DNA of 64,000 nt from Alphaproteobacteria bacterium UBA3612 (GTDB taxonomy: Bacteria; Pseudomonadota; Alphaproteobacteria; Sphingomonadales; Sphingomonadaceae), in contig DFLT01000002.1 in assembly GCA_002375465.1 (NCBI GenBank), forward strand, positions 135,060 to 199,059, given 5' to 3'. Made by a program: the position numbers and the translations under genes. The notes beneath the pieces are model-generated. The model saw only the letters and a list, made by a program, of their open reading frames with translations. It was not told the DNA's origin and did not search any database. Shown piece by piece: positions 24,654 to 34,091 of this stretch (position 1 is the first letter of the stretch; each line of letters opens with the position of its first letter).

Positions 24654-26687
24654 ATGTCTGAAATGTTCACCATCCGCCTGCCCGACGATTCGATTCGAGA
24701 GGTTCAGCCTGGCACGACACCTGCCGATATTGCCGCAGCGATCGGCCCCGGTCTTGCCAAGGCCGCCATGGCCGCGCGGGTCGATGGAGAGGTGCGCGAC
24801 ATCATGCGCCCCTTCGACGGCGATGCCCAGCTTGCCTTGATTACCGCCCGCGACGAAGCGGACGCACTGGAACTGGTGCGCCACGATTATGCCCATGTGC
24901 TGGCAGAGGCGGTGCAGTCGCTTTATCCCGGTACGCAGATCACGTTCGGCCCGGCGACGGATGATGGCTTCTATTATGATTTCGCCGCACCTCAATCGCG
25001 CGGCGCCTTCACCGAAGACGACCTGCCTGTCATCGAGGAGGAGATGCGCCGCATCATCAAGGCCGACAAGCCGCTGATCCGTGAGGAATGGTCGCGCGAC
25101 CGGCTGATCGACTGGTTCCGTGAAAAGGGCGAGACCTTCAAGGCGGAGTGGGCGGCCGAACTGCCTGAGGGAGAAGCACTGACCGTCTATCATAGCGGCC
25201 AGCCGGGCAGCGAGGATGGCTGGCTGGATCTTTGCCGGGGGCCGCACCTTGCCTCCACGGGAAAGCTGGACCCGGCGGCATTCAAGCTGACCCGCGTATC
25301 GGGCGCCTATTGGCGCGGCGATCAGAAGAACGCACAGCTCAGCCGCATCTACGGCACCGGCTGGCTGAACAAGAAGCAGCTGAACGCACATCTGCAGCGC
25401 CTCGAGGAGGCGGCGAAGCGCGACCATCGCAAGCTGGGCCAGGAAATGGACCTGTTCCATTTCCAGTCAGAGGCGCAGGGCTCCTGCTTCTGGCATGCCA
25501 AGGGCTATCTGATCTGGCGCGAGCTGGAACGCTATATGCGGCGAAAGCTGGATACCGCCGGCTATGACGAGATCAAGACGCCACAGCTGATGGACGTCAA
25601 TCAGTGGGAAAAATCGGGCCATTGGGGCAAATATGCGCAGAACATGTTTGCCGTCCCCGACGAGGTGCCGGATCCTGAAGGGGATGGCAGCGTGATCAGC
25701 GGCGATGCCGACATGATGGCGCTGAAGCCGATGAATTGCCCGGCGCACGTGCTGGTTTTCAAGCAGGGCATCACCAGCTATCGCGAATTGCCGATCCGCA
25801 TGGCGGAATTCGGCTGTTGCCACCGCAACGAGCCGCATGGTGCGCTGCACGGCCTGCTGCGCGTGCGCCAGTTCACGCAGGATGACGCGCATATCTTCTG
25901 TCGGCAGGACCAGCTGATCGACGAGATCGTCGCCTTTTGCGATCTGCTGGACCAGGTGTATCGCGATCTTGGCTTTGCCGATTATCAGATCAAGCTGGCA
26001 CTGCGGCCGGAACAGCGTTTCGGCAGCGACGCGGAATGGGACAGCGCAGAACAGATCCTGCGTGACGCCGTTGCAAAGGCGGGGCGCGCGACCGAACATT
26101 ATGGCTGGGAGGAACTGGAGGGTGAGGGCGCCTTTTATGCGCCAAAGCTGGAATTCCATCTGACCGACGCGATCGGCCGGACCTGGCAGGTCGGCACGAT
26201 CCAGGCCGACACCGTCCTGCCGGAGCGGCTGGATGCGAGCTATATCGGCGAGGATGGGGAAAAGCACCGCCCCGTCATGCTGCACCGCGCCATTCTGGGC
26301 ACGTTCGAGCGCTTCATCGGTATTCTGATCGAACATTATGCCGGTAAGCTGCCGCTCTGGTTGGCGCCGACGCAGGTCGTCGTCGCGACGATCGTGTCCG
26401 ATGCGGATGAATATGCGCTGCGGGCTGTCGAGACGCTGAAGGCGGCCGGGCTGCGCGTAGAATCCGACCTTCGCAACGAAAAAATCAATTACAAGGTCCG
26501 CGAGCACAGCCTTGCAAAGGTCCCCTATCTTCTGGTGGTCGGCAAGCGCGAGGCAGAGGAAGGGACCGTTGCCGTCCGCCGCCTGGGTTCCGACGAGCAT
26601 CAGCGCGTCATCTCGCTGGAGGATATTGTCGGGGAACTGCGTAGCGCGGCGCTTCCGCCCGATCTGTCGGACGCTCCAGCGGCCTAA
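24654..26687 (+). CDS. thrS: Threonine--tRNA ligase
   Basis: A 677-residue class II synthetase that charges tRNA-Thr. Domains in order: TGS (about 1-63), N2 editing domain with HDYAHVLAEA and CRGPHL, catalytic core with MNCPAHVLVF (zinc Cys) and motif 2 around CCHRNEPHGALHGLLRVR, motif 3 near HRAILGTFERFIGILIEH, and the anticodon-binding domain (LWLAPTQVVVATI). ATG 24654 gives the family's normal start (MSEMFTIRLPDDS); ATG 24663 is also possible. infC follows after 91 bp, a classical thrS-infC arrangement. Confidence 0.96.
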   Translation: MSEMFTIRLPDDSIREVQPGTTPADIAAAIGPGLAKAAMAARVDGEVRDIMRPFDGDAQLALITARDEADALELVRHDYAHVLAEAVQSLYPGTQITFGPATDDGFYYDFAAPQSRGAFTEDDLPVIEEEMRRIIKADKPLIREEWSRDRLIDWFREKGETFKAEWAAELPEGEALTVYHSGQPGSEDGWLDLCRGPHLASTGKLDPAAFKLTRVSGAYWRGDQKNAQLSRIYGTGWLNKKQLNAHLQRLEEAAKRDHRKLGQEMDLFHFQSEAQGSCFWHAKGYLIWRELERYMRRKLDTAGYDEIKTPQLMDVNQWEKSGHWGKYAQNMFAVPDEVPDPEGDGSVISGDADMMALKPMNCPAHVLVFKQGITSYRELPIRMAEFGCCHRNEPHGALHGLLRVRQFTQDDAHIFCRQDQLIDEIVAFCDLLDQVYRDLGFADYQIKLALRPEQRFGSDAEWDSAEQILRDAVAKAGRATEHYGWEELEGEGAFYAPKLEFHLTDAIGRTWQVGTIQADTVLPERLDASYIGEDGEKHRPVMLHRAILGTFERFIGILIEHYAGKLPLWLAPTQVVVATIVSDADEYALRAVETLKAAGLRVESDLRNEKINYKVREHSLAKVPYLLVVGKREAEEGTVAVRRLGSDEHQRVISLEDIVGELRSAALPPDLSDAPAA

Positions 26688-26778
26688 ACAGCTACATTTC
26701 CGGACCCTCTTTTCGTTTGCCCCGTGTTCACTTACATTGGGGACAGCGAATCTATTTGTTGAACCATCAGGAGACCAG

Positions 26779-27345
26779 ATTATCCGACCGCCTCTTACGA
26801 CCCGGCGCGGGCCCACGCCCCCGCCTTTCCAGGGACCGCGCTATAACGAGTTCATTCAGGAACCGAAGGTCCGGGTTATCGACGATGACGGCGAAAATCT
26901 GGGTGTCCTCTACACCAAGGAAGCGATTGAGCAGGCGAAAGAGGCCGGCCTCGACCTGGTGATCGTCAGCCCGAATGCCGACCCGCCCGTCGCCAAGTTC
27001 CTGGACGTCGGCAAGTTCAAGTTCGAGGCCCAGAAAAAGGCGAACGCTGCAAAGAAAAAGCAGAAGCGCCAGGAAATCAAAGAGATAAAGATGCGTCCGA
27101 ACATCGACGACCATGATTACATGGTCAAGATGAAGAAGGTGCACGAGTTCATCGAGGAAGGTGACAAGGTGAAGATCACCCTGCGCTTCCGGGGCCGCGA
27201 AATGGCGCACCAGCAGCTGGGCATGGAGCTTTTGAAGCGCGTGCAGGACGACACGGCAGAGGGCGCCAAGGTCGAGGCCTATCCTCGACTGGAGGGCCGC
27301 CAGATGCTGATGGTCATCTCGCCAAAGGCGAAGGGCCAGGCCTGA
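26779..27345 (+). CDS. infC: Translation initiation factor IF-3, with apparent AUU start
   Basis: A 188-residue IF-3. N-terminal domain: GPRYNEFIQEPKVRVIDDDG, then EAIEQAKEAGLDLVIVS. Basic linker: KKANAAKKKQKRQEIKEIKMR. C-terminal domain: KVKITLRFRGREMAHQQLG and KVEAYPRLEGRQMLMVIS. No ATG, GTG or TTG lies near the expected N-terminus. AGGAG (26769-26773) is followed at a five-base spacing by ATT 26779 and ATC. In Escherichia coli infC also starts at AUU, which lets IF-3 repress its own translation. The same control is inferred here. Confidence 0.9.
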   Translation: MIRPPLTTRRGPTPPPFQGPRYNEFIQEPKVRVIDDDGENLGVLYTKEAIEQAKEAGLDLVIVSPNADPPVAKFLDVGKFKFEAQKKANAAKKKQKRQEIKEIKMRPNIDDHDYMVKMKKVHEFIEEGDKVKITLRFRGREMAHQQLGMELLKRVQDDTAEGAKVEAYPRLEGRQMLMVISPKAKGQA

Positions 27346-27503
27346 CGGCTATCCTCAACGCCGCACTGTCGGGGTTTCCGAATCCAGACGTGCGGCGCAG
27401 GCCGACAGGCGACACGAGCGTCGTTCCCCTGCGGGAATGACCGGCGGCAGGGGGCGGCCTATGGTTCACGCCGCCCCACGCTTCTGGGCTTGTCACACCT
27501 GCT

Positions 27504-28607
27504 TCAGGCTGCGTCCGCCGTCCGCTCTCCGCCATATACCGGGTAATCGATATAGCCTTCGCGGCCATTGGAATACCAGGTTTCCTGGTCCGCATCCTGC
27601 AACGGCCAGCCGTGGCGGAAGCGCGCCACCAGATCGGGATTGCCGATGAAGGGGCGGCCATAGCTGATTGCGTCGGCTTTCCCCTCGGCAATGGTTTTTG
27701 CCCCCTCGGCCGCATCATATTCGCCGTTCAGGACCAGAACGCCATCATATAGCTGGCGGATCAGCGGGCTCATCGGGGGCTCGTCTGACTGGTTGAAAGT
27801 GCCATCGGCGCGGGGCTCCCTCAGTTCCAGGAAGGACAGGCCGCGTCCCGACAACATTCGCGCCGCCTCGCCGAACACCCGTTCGGGGCGTGAATCGATC
27901 GCGCCCTTTACCTCGCCGGAGGGGGAAAGGCGCACCGCTGTCCGGTCCGCCCCCACTTCGCCGGTGACGGCCTCCACCACCTGCTTCAGGAAGCGGACGC
28001 GGTTTTCCGGGCTGCCGCCATATTCATCGTCCCGATGATTGGTGCTGTCCTTCAGGAATTCGTCGATCAGATAGCCATTGGCGCCATGTATCTGGACGCC
28101 GTCGAATCCGGCGGTGCGTGCATTTCGGGCCGCCCTTACATAATCCTCCAGTGTCGCTTCGATCTCTGATTTGGTCAGCGTATGCGGAACAACATAATCT
28201 TTCTTGCCGTCCGGCGTATGCGCCTGGCCCGGGGCCGCGATGGCGGATGGGGATACCGGCGTTTCGCCCGAGGTCGCGGGATGCGACAGGCGGCCCATGT
28301 GCCATAATTGCGCGTAAAAATGGCCGCCCTGCGCGTGTACGGCCTCGACGATGGGTTTCCACGCTTCCACCTGCGCATCGTTCCAAAGGCCGGGCGCGTT
28401 GGGCCAGCCCAGCCCCACGCGGCTGATGCCCGTCGCTTCGGACAGGATCAGGCCCGCAGCAGCGCGTTGAGCGTAATATTCAGCCACGAAGCCCTGCTGA
28501 ATGCCGTCCGCATCGGCACGGGCGCGGGTCAGCGGCGCCATGAAGATCCGGTTGCGCACGGGATTGGCGCCGATGGTGATGGGGTCGAAAAGCGGATCGA
28601 GCGTCAT
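27504..28607 (-). CDS. Old yellow enzyme-family ene-reductase
   Basis: A 367-residue FMN-dependent TIM barrel. Conserved elements are NRIFMAPLTRARA (FMN binding), QLWHMGR, the substrate-binding IHGANGYLIDEFL (His and Asn), DEYGGSPENR, and the C-terminal ISYGRPFIGNPDL phosphate-binding strand. It reduces activated C=C bonds of enals, enones and similar electrophiles with NAD(P)H. The start is ATG 28607; no operon partner. It converges with infC across about 160 bp of inverted-repeat-rich DNA. Confidence 0.9.
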   Translation of the reverse strand: MTLDPLFDPITIGANPVRNRIFMAPLTRARADADGIQQGFVAEYYAQRAAAGLILSEATGISRVGLGWPNAPGLWNDAQVEAWKPIVEAVHAQGGHFYAQLWHMGRLSHPATSGETPVSPSAIAAPGQAHTPDGKKDYVVPHTLTKSEIEATLEDYVRAARNARTAGFDGVQIHGANGYLIDEFLKDSTNHRDDEYGGSPENRVRFLKQVVEAVTGEVGADRTAVRLSPSGEVKGAIDSRPERVFGEAARMLSGRGLSFLELREPRADGTFNQSDEPPMSPLIRQLYDGVLVLNGEYDAAEGAKTIAEGKADAISYGRPFIGNPDLVARFRHGWPLQDADQETWYSNGREGYIDYPVYGGERTADAA

Positions 28608-28742
28608 GCCGAAATATCTCCTGGTTCGTTTCAGAACAGATAGTGTGGGCCGGGCAGCCCACCAGCATGGCTTTGCTTGTGCACGTGAAAGCGCGCATTG
28701 GTCCTATTGCCGTGGCGGCGCGTTCGTCGCAGGAGGCGCAAC

Positions 28743-29981
28743 ATGAGCGATGGAATGTTCGGCCTGGATCCCTATCACCTGCTGCTGCTGGGCGCGGGGA
28801 TCGTTATCATTCTCGCCTATTGGTTGCCCCGTTTCGTTTCCACACATGAACCTGCGGCATCCGGGCTCCTGATTCTCGGCGGGCTGGGCGCCTTTGGTTT
28901 CCTGTCGGGCATGCCGGAATTGTTCAGTCCGGTAGAACGCCCGAAAATCTGGGAATTGGCAAGTGAACTGGCGGTGATCATTGCCTTGTTCGGGACCGGG
29001 CTCCGGATTGATAAACTTGCCGATTGGAGCGCCTGGCGCCCGACGACGGGGCTCCTCCTTATTGGCATGCCGCTCACCATCCTGGGTGTCGCCCTGCTCG
29101 GTTTGTGGGCTGGCTTTGGCTTGGCCGCTGCGCTGCTCCTGGGGGCGGTTCTGGCCCCGACCGACCCCGTTCTGGCCGCCGATGTTCAGGTCGGCCCGCC
29201 GCTGGAGGGGGGCGAGCATCCGGTTCGTTTCGCCCTGACCAGCGAGGCGGGGCTCAACGATGGCCTGGCCTTTCCCTTTGTCTATTTGGGAATTCTCGTT
29301 GCGTCGGCGGAGTTCGCGCTGGGTGAGTGGGTCGGCTTTTATGTGCTGTACAAGATTGCGTTTGGCGCAGTCGGCGGTGCGGCAGCGGGCTGGCTGTTGG
29401 GCAAGCTGATGTTTGCCGTCCCGCGCGTCAATCTTTTGGCGGACAGTGGATCCGGGGTCGTCGCACTGGCGGGTGTCCTCGTCACCTATGGCCTGTGCGA
29501 ACTTTCAGAAGGTTACGGCTTCATCGCCGTTTTCGTCATGGGCCTCGTCCTGCGCCGGCAGGAGGCCGACCACGAATTTCACAAGCGGCTTCACACCTTC
29601 TCCGAAAGCCTGGAACATGCGGTAACGTCAATCCTCCTGGTGATGCTGGGCGGCGCCCTGCCGCTGCTGTGGCCGTTTCTCGACTGGCGCATAGCCGTTC
29701 TGGCGGTCGCCCTGATCTTCATCGTGCGACCGCTGGCGGGCATGTTGTCTACGGCCGGCAGTGCGCTCAGTTATCCGCAACGTGCGATTGTGGCCTTTTA
29801 CGGCGTGCGGGGCATCGGATCGATTTACTATCTCGCCTATGCTGCGGGCAGTGCGGAATTCGGGCGGATCGATGCGTTGTGGGCGACCGTGGCATTCACG
29901 ATCCTCCTCTCCACCATCGTCCATGGCTTTACGGCCGGCAGTGTGGTCGGCCCAGCCACGCGGGAAAAGAAGGCGAAATAG
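28743..29981 (+). CDS. Sodium/proton antiporter of the CPA1 (NhaP) family
   Basis: A 412-residue membrane protein with 11-12 hydrophobic helices. The CPA1 signature is visible as LLLGAVLAPTDPVLAADVQVG and LTSEAGLNDGLAFPF (ND ion-binding pair). The C-terminal helices include VRGIGSIYYLAYA. An AGGAGG Shine-Dalgarno precedes ATG 28743. It exchanges Na+ (or K+) for H+ at the inner membrane. It stands alone, divergent from the ene-reductase gene. Confidence 0.88.
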   Translation: MSDGMFGLDPYHLLLLGAGIVIILAYWLPRFVSTHEPAASGLLILGGLGAFGFLSGMPELFSPVERPKIWELASELAVIIALFGTGLRIDKLADWSAWRPTTGLLLIGMPLTILGVALLGLWAGFGLAAALLLGAVLAPTDPVLAADVQVGPPLEGGEHPVRFALTSEAGLNDGLAFPFVYLGILVASAEFALGEWVGFYVLYKIAFGAVGGAAAGWLLGKLMFAVPRVNLLADSGSGVVALAGVLVTYGLCELSEGYGFIAVFVMGLVLRRQEADHEFHKRLHTFSESLEHAVTSILLVMLGGALPLLWPFLDWRIAVLAVALIFIVRPLAGMLSTAGSALSYPQRAIVAFYGVRGIGSIYYLAYAAGSAEFGRIDALWATVAFTILLSTIVHGFTAGSVVGPATREKKAK

Positions 29982-30069
29982 CCATTATGTGAATTTTTTG
30001 TGCAGCGCACAAAGCTGTAACATCCTTCTGCCTTAAGCCAAGCGACTCCGGAGCAGCGGGATAAACGAC

Positions 30070-30936
30070 ATGCTTGGCAAAATTCACGGCGCGGGAGTGC
30101 GTGATGTTCTGGCGGAGATAGAGGCCGGACCCTCCATCCCCGAACGATGCTGGAATTCGCGCACCCGCTATCGCACGATCTGGATTTCCGACGTCCATCT
30201 GGGAACGCGCGGCTGCAATGCCGACATGCTGATCGATTTCCTCGACAGCGTCGACAGCGACACGATGTATCTGGTCGGCGACATCATCGACGGCTGGCGC
30301 CTTCGCAAGACCTGGCACTGGCCGGTCAAGCATAACGACATTCTGTGGCGCATCCTGAAGCGCGCCCGGCGCGGCACCGGCGTCGTCTATATCCCCGGCA
30401 ATCATGACGAGGCATTCCGCCAGTTCGTCGGCATGAATTTCGGCGGCGTGGAGATCAAGCGCAAGGCCATTCACGAAACCGCCGACGGCCGCCGCCTGCT
30501 CGTCTGTCATGGCGACGAATTCGACGCGGTCGTCCTTTATGCACGGTGGCTCGCCCTTCTTGGCGATGCCGCCTATATCGGCATGATGAAGCTCAACTGG
30601 CTGCTGAACAAGGTGCGCAGCAGGCTTGGCATGCCCTATTGGTCGCTATCGAAGCACGCCAAGCACAAGGTCAAGAACGCCGCACAATTCATCGGCCAGT
30701 TTGAGGAGGCTGTGGCAAAAGCCGCAGGCATACGCGGCCTCGACGGTGTCGTCTGCGGTCATATTCACACAGCAGAATTCCGCCAGATCGACGGCATCGA
30801 ATATTATAATGACGGCGACTGGGTGGAGGGGTGCACCGCCCTTGTCGAACATTTTGACGGCCGCATGGAAATTCTGCACTGGGCTGACATCATGGCGGCG
30901 CGCGATGCGCCGGTGGAATTGCGTACCGCCGCCTAG
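30070..30936 (+). CDS. LpxH-like metallophosphoesterase
   Basis: A 288-residue calcineurin-type phosphoesterase. Metal ligands: ISDVHLGTRG (D-x-H), LVGDIIDGW (GD..D), GNHDE, VCHGDEFD, CGHIHTAEF. The sequence between them (WHWPVKHNDILWRIL) is typical of the UDP-2,3-diacylglucosamine diphosphatase-like family of Alphaproteobacteria. Either lipid A precursor hydrolysis or another phosphodiester substrate is possible. The glycosyltransferase gene starts 60 bp downstream, suggesting an envelope-lipid operon. Confidence 0.85.
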   Translation: MLGKIHGAGVRDVLAEIEAGPSIPERCWNSRTRYRTIWISDVHLGTRGCNADMLIDFLDSVDSDTMYLVGDIIDGWRLRKTWHWPVKHNDILWRILKRARRGTGVVYIPGNHDEAFRQFVGMNFGGVEIKRKAIHETADGRRLLVCHGDEFDAVVLYARWLALLGDAAYIGMMKLNWLLNKVRSRLGMPYWSLSKHAKHKVKNAAQFIGQFEEAVAKAAGIRGLDGVVCGHIHTAEFRQIDGIEYYNDGDWVEGCTALVEHFDGRMEILHWADIMAARDAPVELRTAA

Positions 30937-30996
30937 CCCGTGGCCGTTAGTTGCGGGTAAGGTCGCCCTCGGACCAATGCTGGAAGAAGGCTCACG

Positions 30997-32049
30997 ATGA
31001 AGATCACCATCGTCACCGATGCCTGGGCACCGCAAGTGAACGGTGTCGTCCGAACCTTGGAAACCGTGCGGCGGGAACTCGAAAGCCGCGGCGATTGCGT
31101 CGACGTGATATCGCCGGACCTGTTCCCGAATTGCGCCTGCCCGTCATATCCGGAAATCCGCCTGGCGCTGGTCTGGTCGGGGCAGATCGGCGCGCGCTTC
31201 AAGCGCTTTTGCCCTGACGCCGTCCATATCGCGACGGAGGGGCCGCTCGGTCTCGCCGCGCGCCGCTGGTGCCAGCGCAAGGGGCTACCCTTCACAACGG
31301 CATATCATACCCAGTTCCCGGACTATGTCGCCGCGCGCACGGGATTGCCGGCCCGCTGGCTATGGCATTTCGAACGCTGGTTTCACCGGCCCGCCAGCGC
31401 GACACTGGCGGCGACGCCCAGCCTGCGTGCCCAGCTGGAGGAGGAGGGGATCGGCCCGCTTCTGCCGTTCGGACGCGGCGTCGACTTTGCCGCATTTCCC
31501 GCTCAGCCGCCGCCGCGCCCCGCCGCCTTTGCCGGGCTTCCCGGTCCCATCCAGCTTTATGTCGGACGTATCGCGGTCGAGAAGAACATCGAGGGGTTCC
31601 TGGAAATCGACTCGCCAGGAACGAAGGTGCTGGTGGGTGATGGTCCGGCGCGTGCCGATCTGGCGCGGCAATACCCGGCTGCTCGCTTTCTCGGCCCTCT
31701 GCATGGGGAGGATCTCGCCGCCGCCTATGCCCATGCAGATGTCTTCGTATTCCCCAGCCGCACGGACACGTTCGGCATGGTGATCATAGAGGCGTTGGCC
31801 TCGGGAACTCCCGTTGCCGCGTATCCGGTACAGGGACCGATCGACCTCGTGACGCCAGAAGTCGGGTCGCTATCCGAGGATCTGGCGGTCGCCATCCAGC
31901 AGGCGCTGACGCGGGACCGTACGCAATGCCGTGAATATGGCCGCAGCTTCACCTGGGAAAAGGCCACCAGCGAATTCCGCAGCGCGCTGGCGCGTTTTTC
32001 CACCGATCAGCGTGCGGACGCATTTGGCGTCGCCCCCCTGGCCGCTTGA
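30997..32049 (+). CDS. GT4-family glycosyltransferase
   Basis: A 350-residue GT-B glycosyltransferase. N-terminal part: ITIVTDAWAPQVNGVVRTL (acceptor side) and YHTQFPDYVAAR. C-terminal nucleotide-sugar domain: YVGRIAVEKNIEGFL, VGDGPARADL, and FPSRTDTFGMVIIEALASG (E-x7-E motif). Close in pattern to diacylglycerol-type glycosyltransferases that make membrane glycolipids. It follows the LpxH-like gene and ends at a good intrinsic terminator (32087-32114), so the two-gene operon ends here. Confidence 0.85.
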   Translation: MKITIVTDAWAPQVNGVVRTLETVRRELESRGDCVDVISPDLFPNCACPSYPEIRLALVWSGQIGARFKRFCPDAVHIATEGPLGLAARRWCQRKGLPFTTAYHTQFPDYVAARTGLPARWLWHFERWFHRPASATLAATPSLRAQLEEEGIGPLLPFGRGVDFAAFPAQPPPRPAAFAGLPGPIQLYVGRIAVEKNIEGFLEIDSPGTKVLVGDGPARADLARQYPAARFLGPLHGEDLAAAYAHADVFVFPSRTDTFGMVIIEALASGTPVAAYPVQGPIDLVTPEVGSLSEDLAVAIQQALTRDRTQCREYGRSFTWEKATSEFRSALARFSTDQRADAFGVAPLAA

Positions 32050-32086
32050 TCGGCGGGCCCGCGAAGCCTATATCATTCCCATGCGA

Positions 32087-32114
32087 GGCCGTTCCGAAAG
32101 GGGCGGCCCTTTTT
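32087..32114 (+). terminator. Intrinsic terminator after the glycosyltransferase gene
   Basis: The stem GGCCGTTCC/GGGGCGGCC (seven Watson-Crick and two G-T pairs) closes a GAAA tetraloop and is followed by CTTTTT. It ends 21 bases before the trcR ATG, so trcR either starts inside the tail or depends on read-through. Confidence 0.8.
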
Positions 32115-32134
32115 ATATCCGAAGGATTGGCGCC

Positions 32135-32851
32135 ATGGCCCGCGAACACCCCCTGATGCCGCATGCGACTGCAGAATGGCTGGTCGACAATTCGACGCTC
32201 AGCTTCGACCAGATCGCCGATTTTTGCGGCCTGCATATTCTTGAGGTGCAGTCGATCGCCGACGAAACCGCGCAGCACAAGCATATCCCGCGCGACCCGA
32301 TCGAGGCGGGCGAACTGACGCGCGACGAGCTGAAAGCCGGTGAGGCCGATCCCAAGCACAAACTGGTGATGAGCCACGGGCCGGAGCAGCAATTGCGTAC
32401 CCGCGGCCCGCGCTACACGCCGGTATCGAAGCGCGTCGACAAGCCCGACGGCATTGCCTGGCTGGTTCAGAACCATCCCGACATTCCGGATTCGAAGATC
32501 GGCAAGCTGATCGGTACGACGAAGAACACGATTCAGGCGATCCGTTCCAAGACACACTGGAACATGGATAATATCACGCCAAAGGACCCCGTGGCGCTAG
32601 GCCTTTGCTCGCAGCGCGACCTCGACGTTCTGGTCGAGGCGGCGGCGCAAAAGGCGGGGGTCGAGATTTCCGATCCGAAATTCGAAAGCGACCGCGCCGC
32701 GCTGCTCGCGGAGCTGAAGGCCGAACGTGAGGCCGCCAAGCTGGCCGCGCAGGAAGCTGCCGATGCCGAAGCCCTGGGCCTAGAGCCAGGGGCGAATGCG
32801 GCCGAGGCTGGCAAGAAGCCGGACTTCGTCGATCCCTGGGCCAAGAAATAA
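32135..32851 (+). CDS. trcR: Cell-cycle transcriptional regulator TrcR (DUF1013)
   Basis: A 238-residue protein with strong DUF1013 hallmarks: LMPHATAEWLVDNSTLSFDQIADFCGLH, then EVQSIADE, then GIAWLVQNHPDIPDSKIGKLIGTTKNTI, and IRSKTHWN. The segments resemble two helix-turn-helix units. In Caulobacter the orthologue TrcR associates with RNA polymerase and cell-cycle control. The C-terminus is charged and ends in DFVDPWAKK. ATG 32135 follows GAAGGA; an in-frame ATG at 32081 lies in the terminator and is rejected. Confidence 0.87.
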   Translation: MAREHPLMPHATAEWLVDNSTLSFDQIADFCGLHILEVQSIADETAQHKHIPRDPIEAGELTRDELKAGEADPKHKLVMSHGPEQQLRTRGPRYTPVSKRVDKPDGIAWLVQNHPDIPDSKIGKLIGTTKNTIQAIRSKTHWNMDNITPKDPVALGLCSQRDLDVLVEAAAQKAGVEISDPKFESDRAALLAELKAEREAAKLAAQEAADAEALGLEPGANAAEAGKKPDFVDPWAKK

Positions 32852-32935
32852 GGGGCGTCGCCCGTTCGGCGTCGGTACGGTCGGTACGCAAACAGATAGG
32901 CTGACGCGACGCGTGACGGGCTTAGATCACGCAGG

Positions 32936-34033
32936 ATGACGGATCATCAATCCCCCGCCCAAGCTGCCGCCACGCCGGAGGTGCGACGTCCAGAAGTGCG
33001 ACGTGGCCTGCACTATCCACTTGGGCGGTGGCATCCGGAACCCGGTGTTCTACACCCGATTGCCGATGGTTTGCGCTGGCTGCGCATGCCGATGCCGTTC
33101 AGCCTGGATCACATCAATCTGTGGGTCATCGATGCGGGCGATCACTGGGCGCTGGTCGACACGTCGCTTGCGGCCCCCTCCTGCCGCGATGTGTGGCGCG
33201 GCGTGCTGGATCAGTTACAGGCGGAAAAGCCCGTCGGCCGCGTGATTTGCACGCATTTCCATCCCGACCATATCGGCAATGCCGGCTGGCTCGTGAAGAA
33301 GACTGGCGCCACGCTGGTGATGACGCAAACCGAATATGTCATGTCGCGTATGCTGATCGGCGATATGGGGGATGAGCCCCCCGAGGAGGCCGTCCGCTTT
33401 TACGAGCAGGCCGGATGGCCGCCACAGGCGCTGCAACGTTTCCGCGACGCCGGGTGGGGCCGGTTTCGGAACGCAGTGCCGGACTTTCCGCGCCAATATG
33501 AACGCATGCGGGACGGCGGCACCCTGCAGACGGGCGCGCGGCAATGGCGTGTCGTCATCGGGTCGGGCCATACGCCGGAACATGCCTGCCTTGTCGACGA
33601 GGCGGCGGGCCTGATGATATCGGGCGATCAGGTGCTGCCCCGCATCACGTCCAATGTTTCGGTTCACATGACGGAACCGATGGCGGACCCGCTGGGCGAC
33701 TGGCTTGACAGCATCGACAGCTTGCGTGCCCTGCCGGACCATTTGCTGGTGCTGCCCGCGCATGGTTTTCCCTTTACCGGCCTGCACGAACGTCTGGACC
33801 AGTTGGCGGAGGATCACCGGCAGAAGCTTGAGGCGCTTATACGGTTTCTCGCCAAGCCGCGCACGGCTCTCGACACGTTCGAGGTGCTGTTTCACCGTAC
33901 CATAGAGGAGCAGGATTTCGGCATCGCAACCGGCGAGGCCATGGCCCACCTGCGCTGGCTGGAGGCGCGCGGACGGGCTGTTCGGGAGGTGCGGGACGGC
34001 GCGGCGGATCTATGGAGCGCCGTCCGGATTTAA
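32936..34033 (+). CDS. MBL-fold metallo-hydrolase
   Basis: A 365-residue metallo-beta-lactamase-fold hydrolase. Zinc ligands appear in order: THFHPDHIGN (HxHxDH), SGHTPEHACL, SGDQVL, and LPAHGFPF. A C-terminal ~90-residue helical extension (LRWLEARGRAV) resembles the domain of LACTB2-like proteins. The substrate is not evident. Start ATG 32936. The acyl-CoA ligase gene follows 58 bp downstream on the same strand, so a link to thioester metabolism is possible but unproven. Confidence 0.85.
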   Translation: MTDHQSPAQAAATPEVRRPEVRRGLHYPLGRWHPEPGVLHPIADGLRWLRMPMPFSLDHINLWVIDAGDHWALVDTSLAAPSCRDVWRGVLDQLQAEKPVGRVICTHFHPDHIGNAGWLVKKTGATLVMTQTEYVMSRMLIGDMGDEPPEEAVRFYEQAGWPPQALQRFRDAGWGRFRNAVPDFPRQYERMRDGGTLQTGARQWRVVIGSGHTPEHACLVDEAAGLMISGDQVLPRITSNVSVHMTEPMADPLGDWLDSIDSLRALPDHLLVLPAHGFPFTGLHERLDQLAEDHRQKLEALIRFLAKPRTALDTFEVLFHRTIEEQDFGIATGEAMAHLRWLEARGRAVREVRDGAADLWSAVRI

Positions 34034-34091
34034 TTGTCATCTATGCCAATAGTGCGTATCACGGGCGCATCGCCATCAGGGAGCGAGTTGC

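Noticed and set aside
24573..25460. Minus-strand frames inside thrS, leuS, ftsK and other core genes
   Set aside because: Shadows of well-identified genes without starts or recognisable products.
27359..27407. Two mutually exclusive inverted repeats between infC and the ene-reductase gene
   Set aside because: Arms are only 7-8 bases and there is no T-run, so neither a terminator nor an attenuator can be supported.
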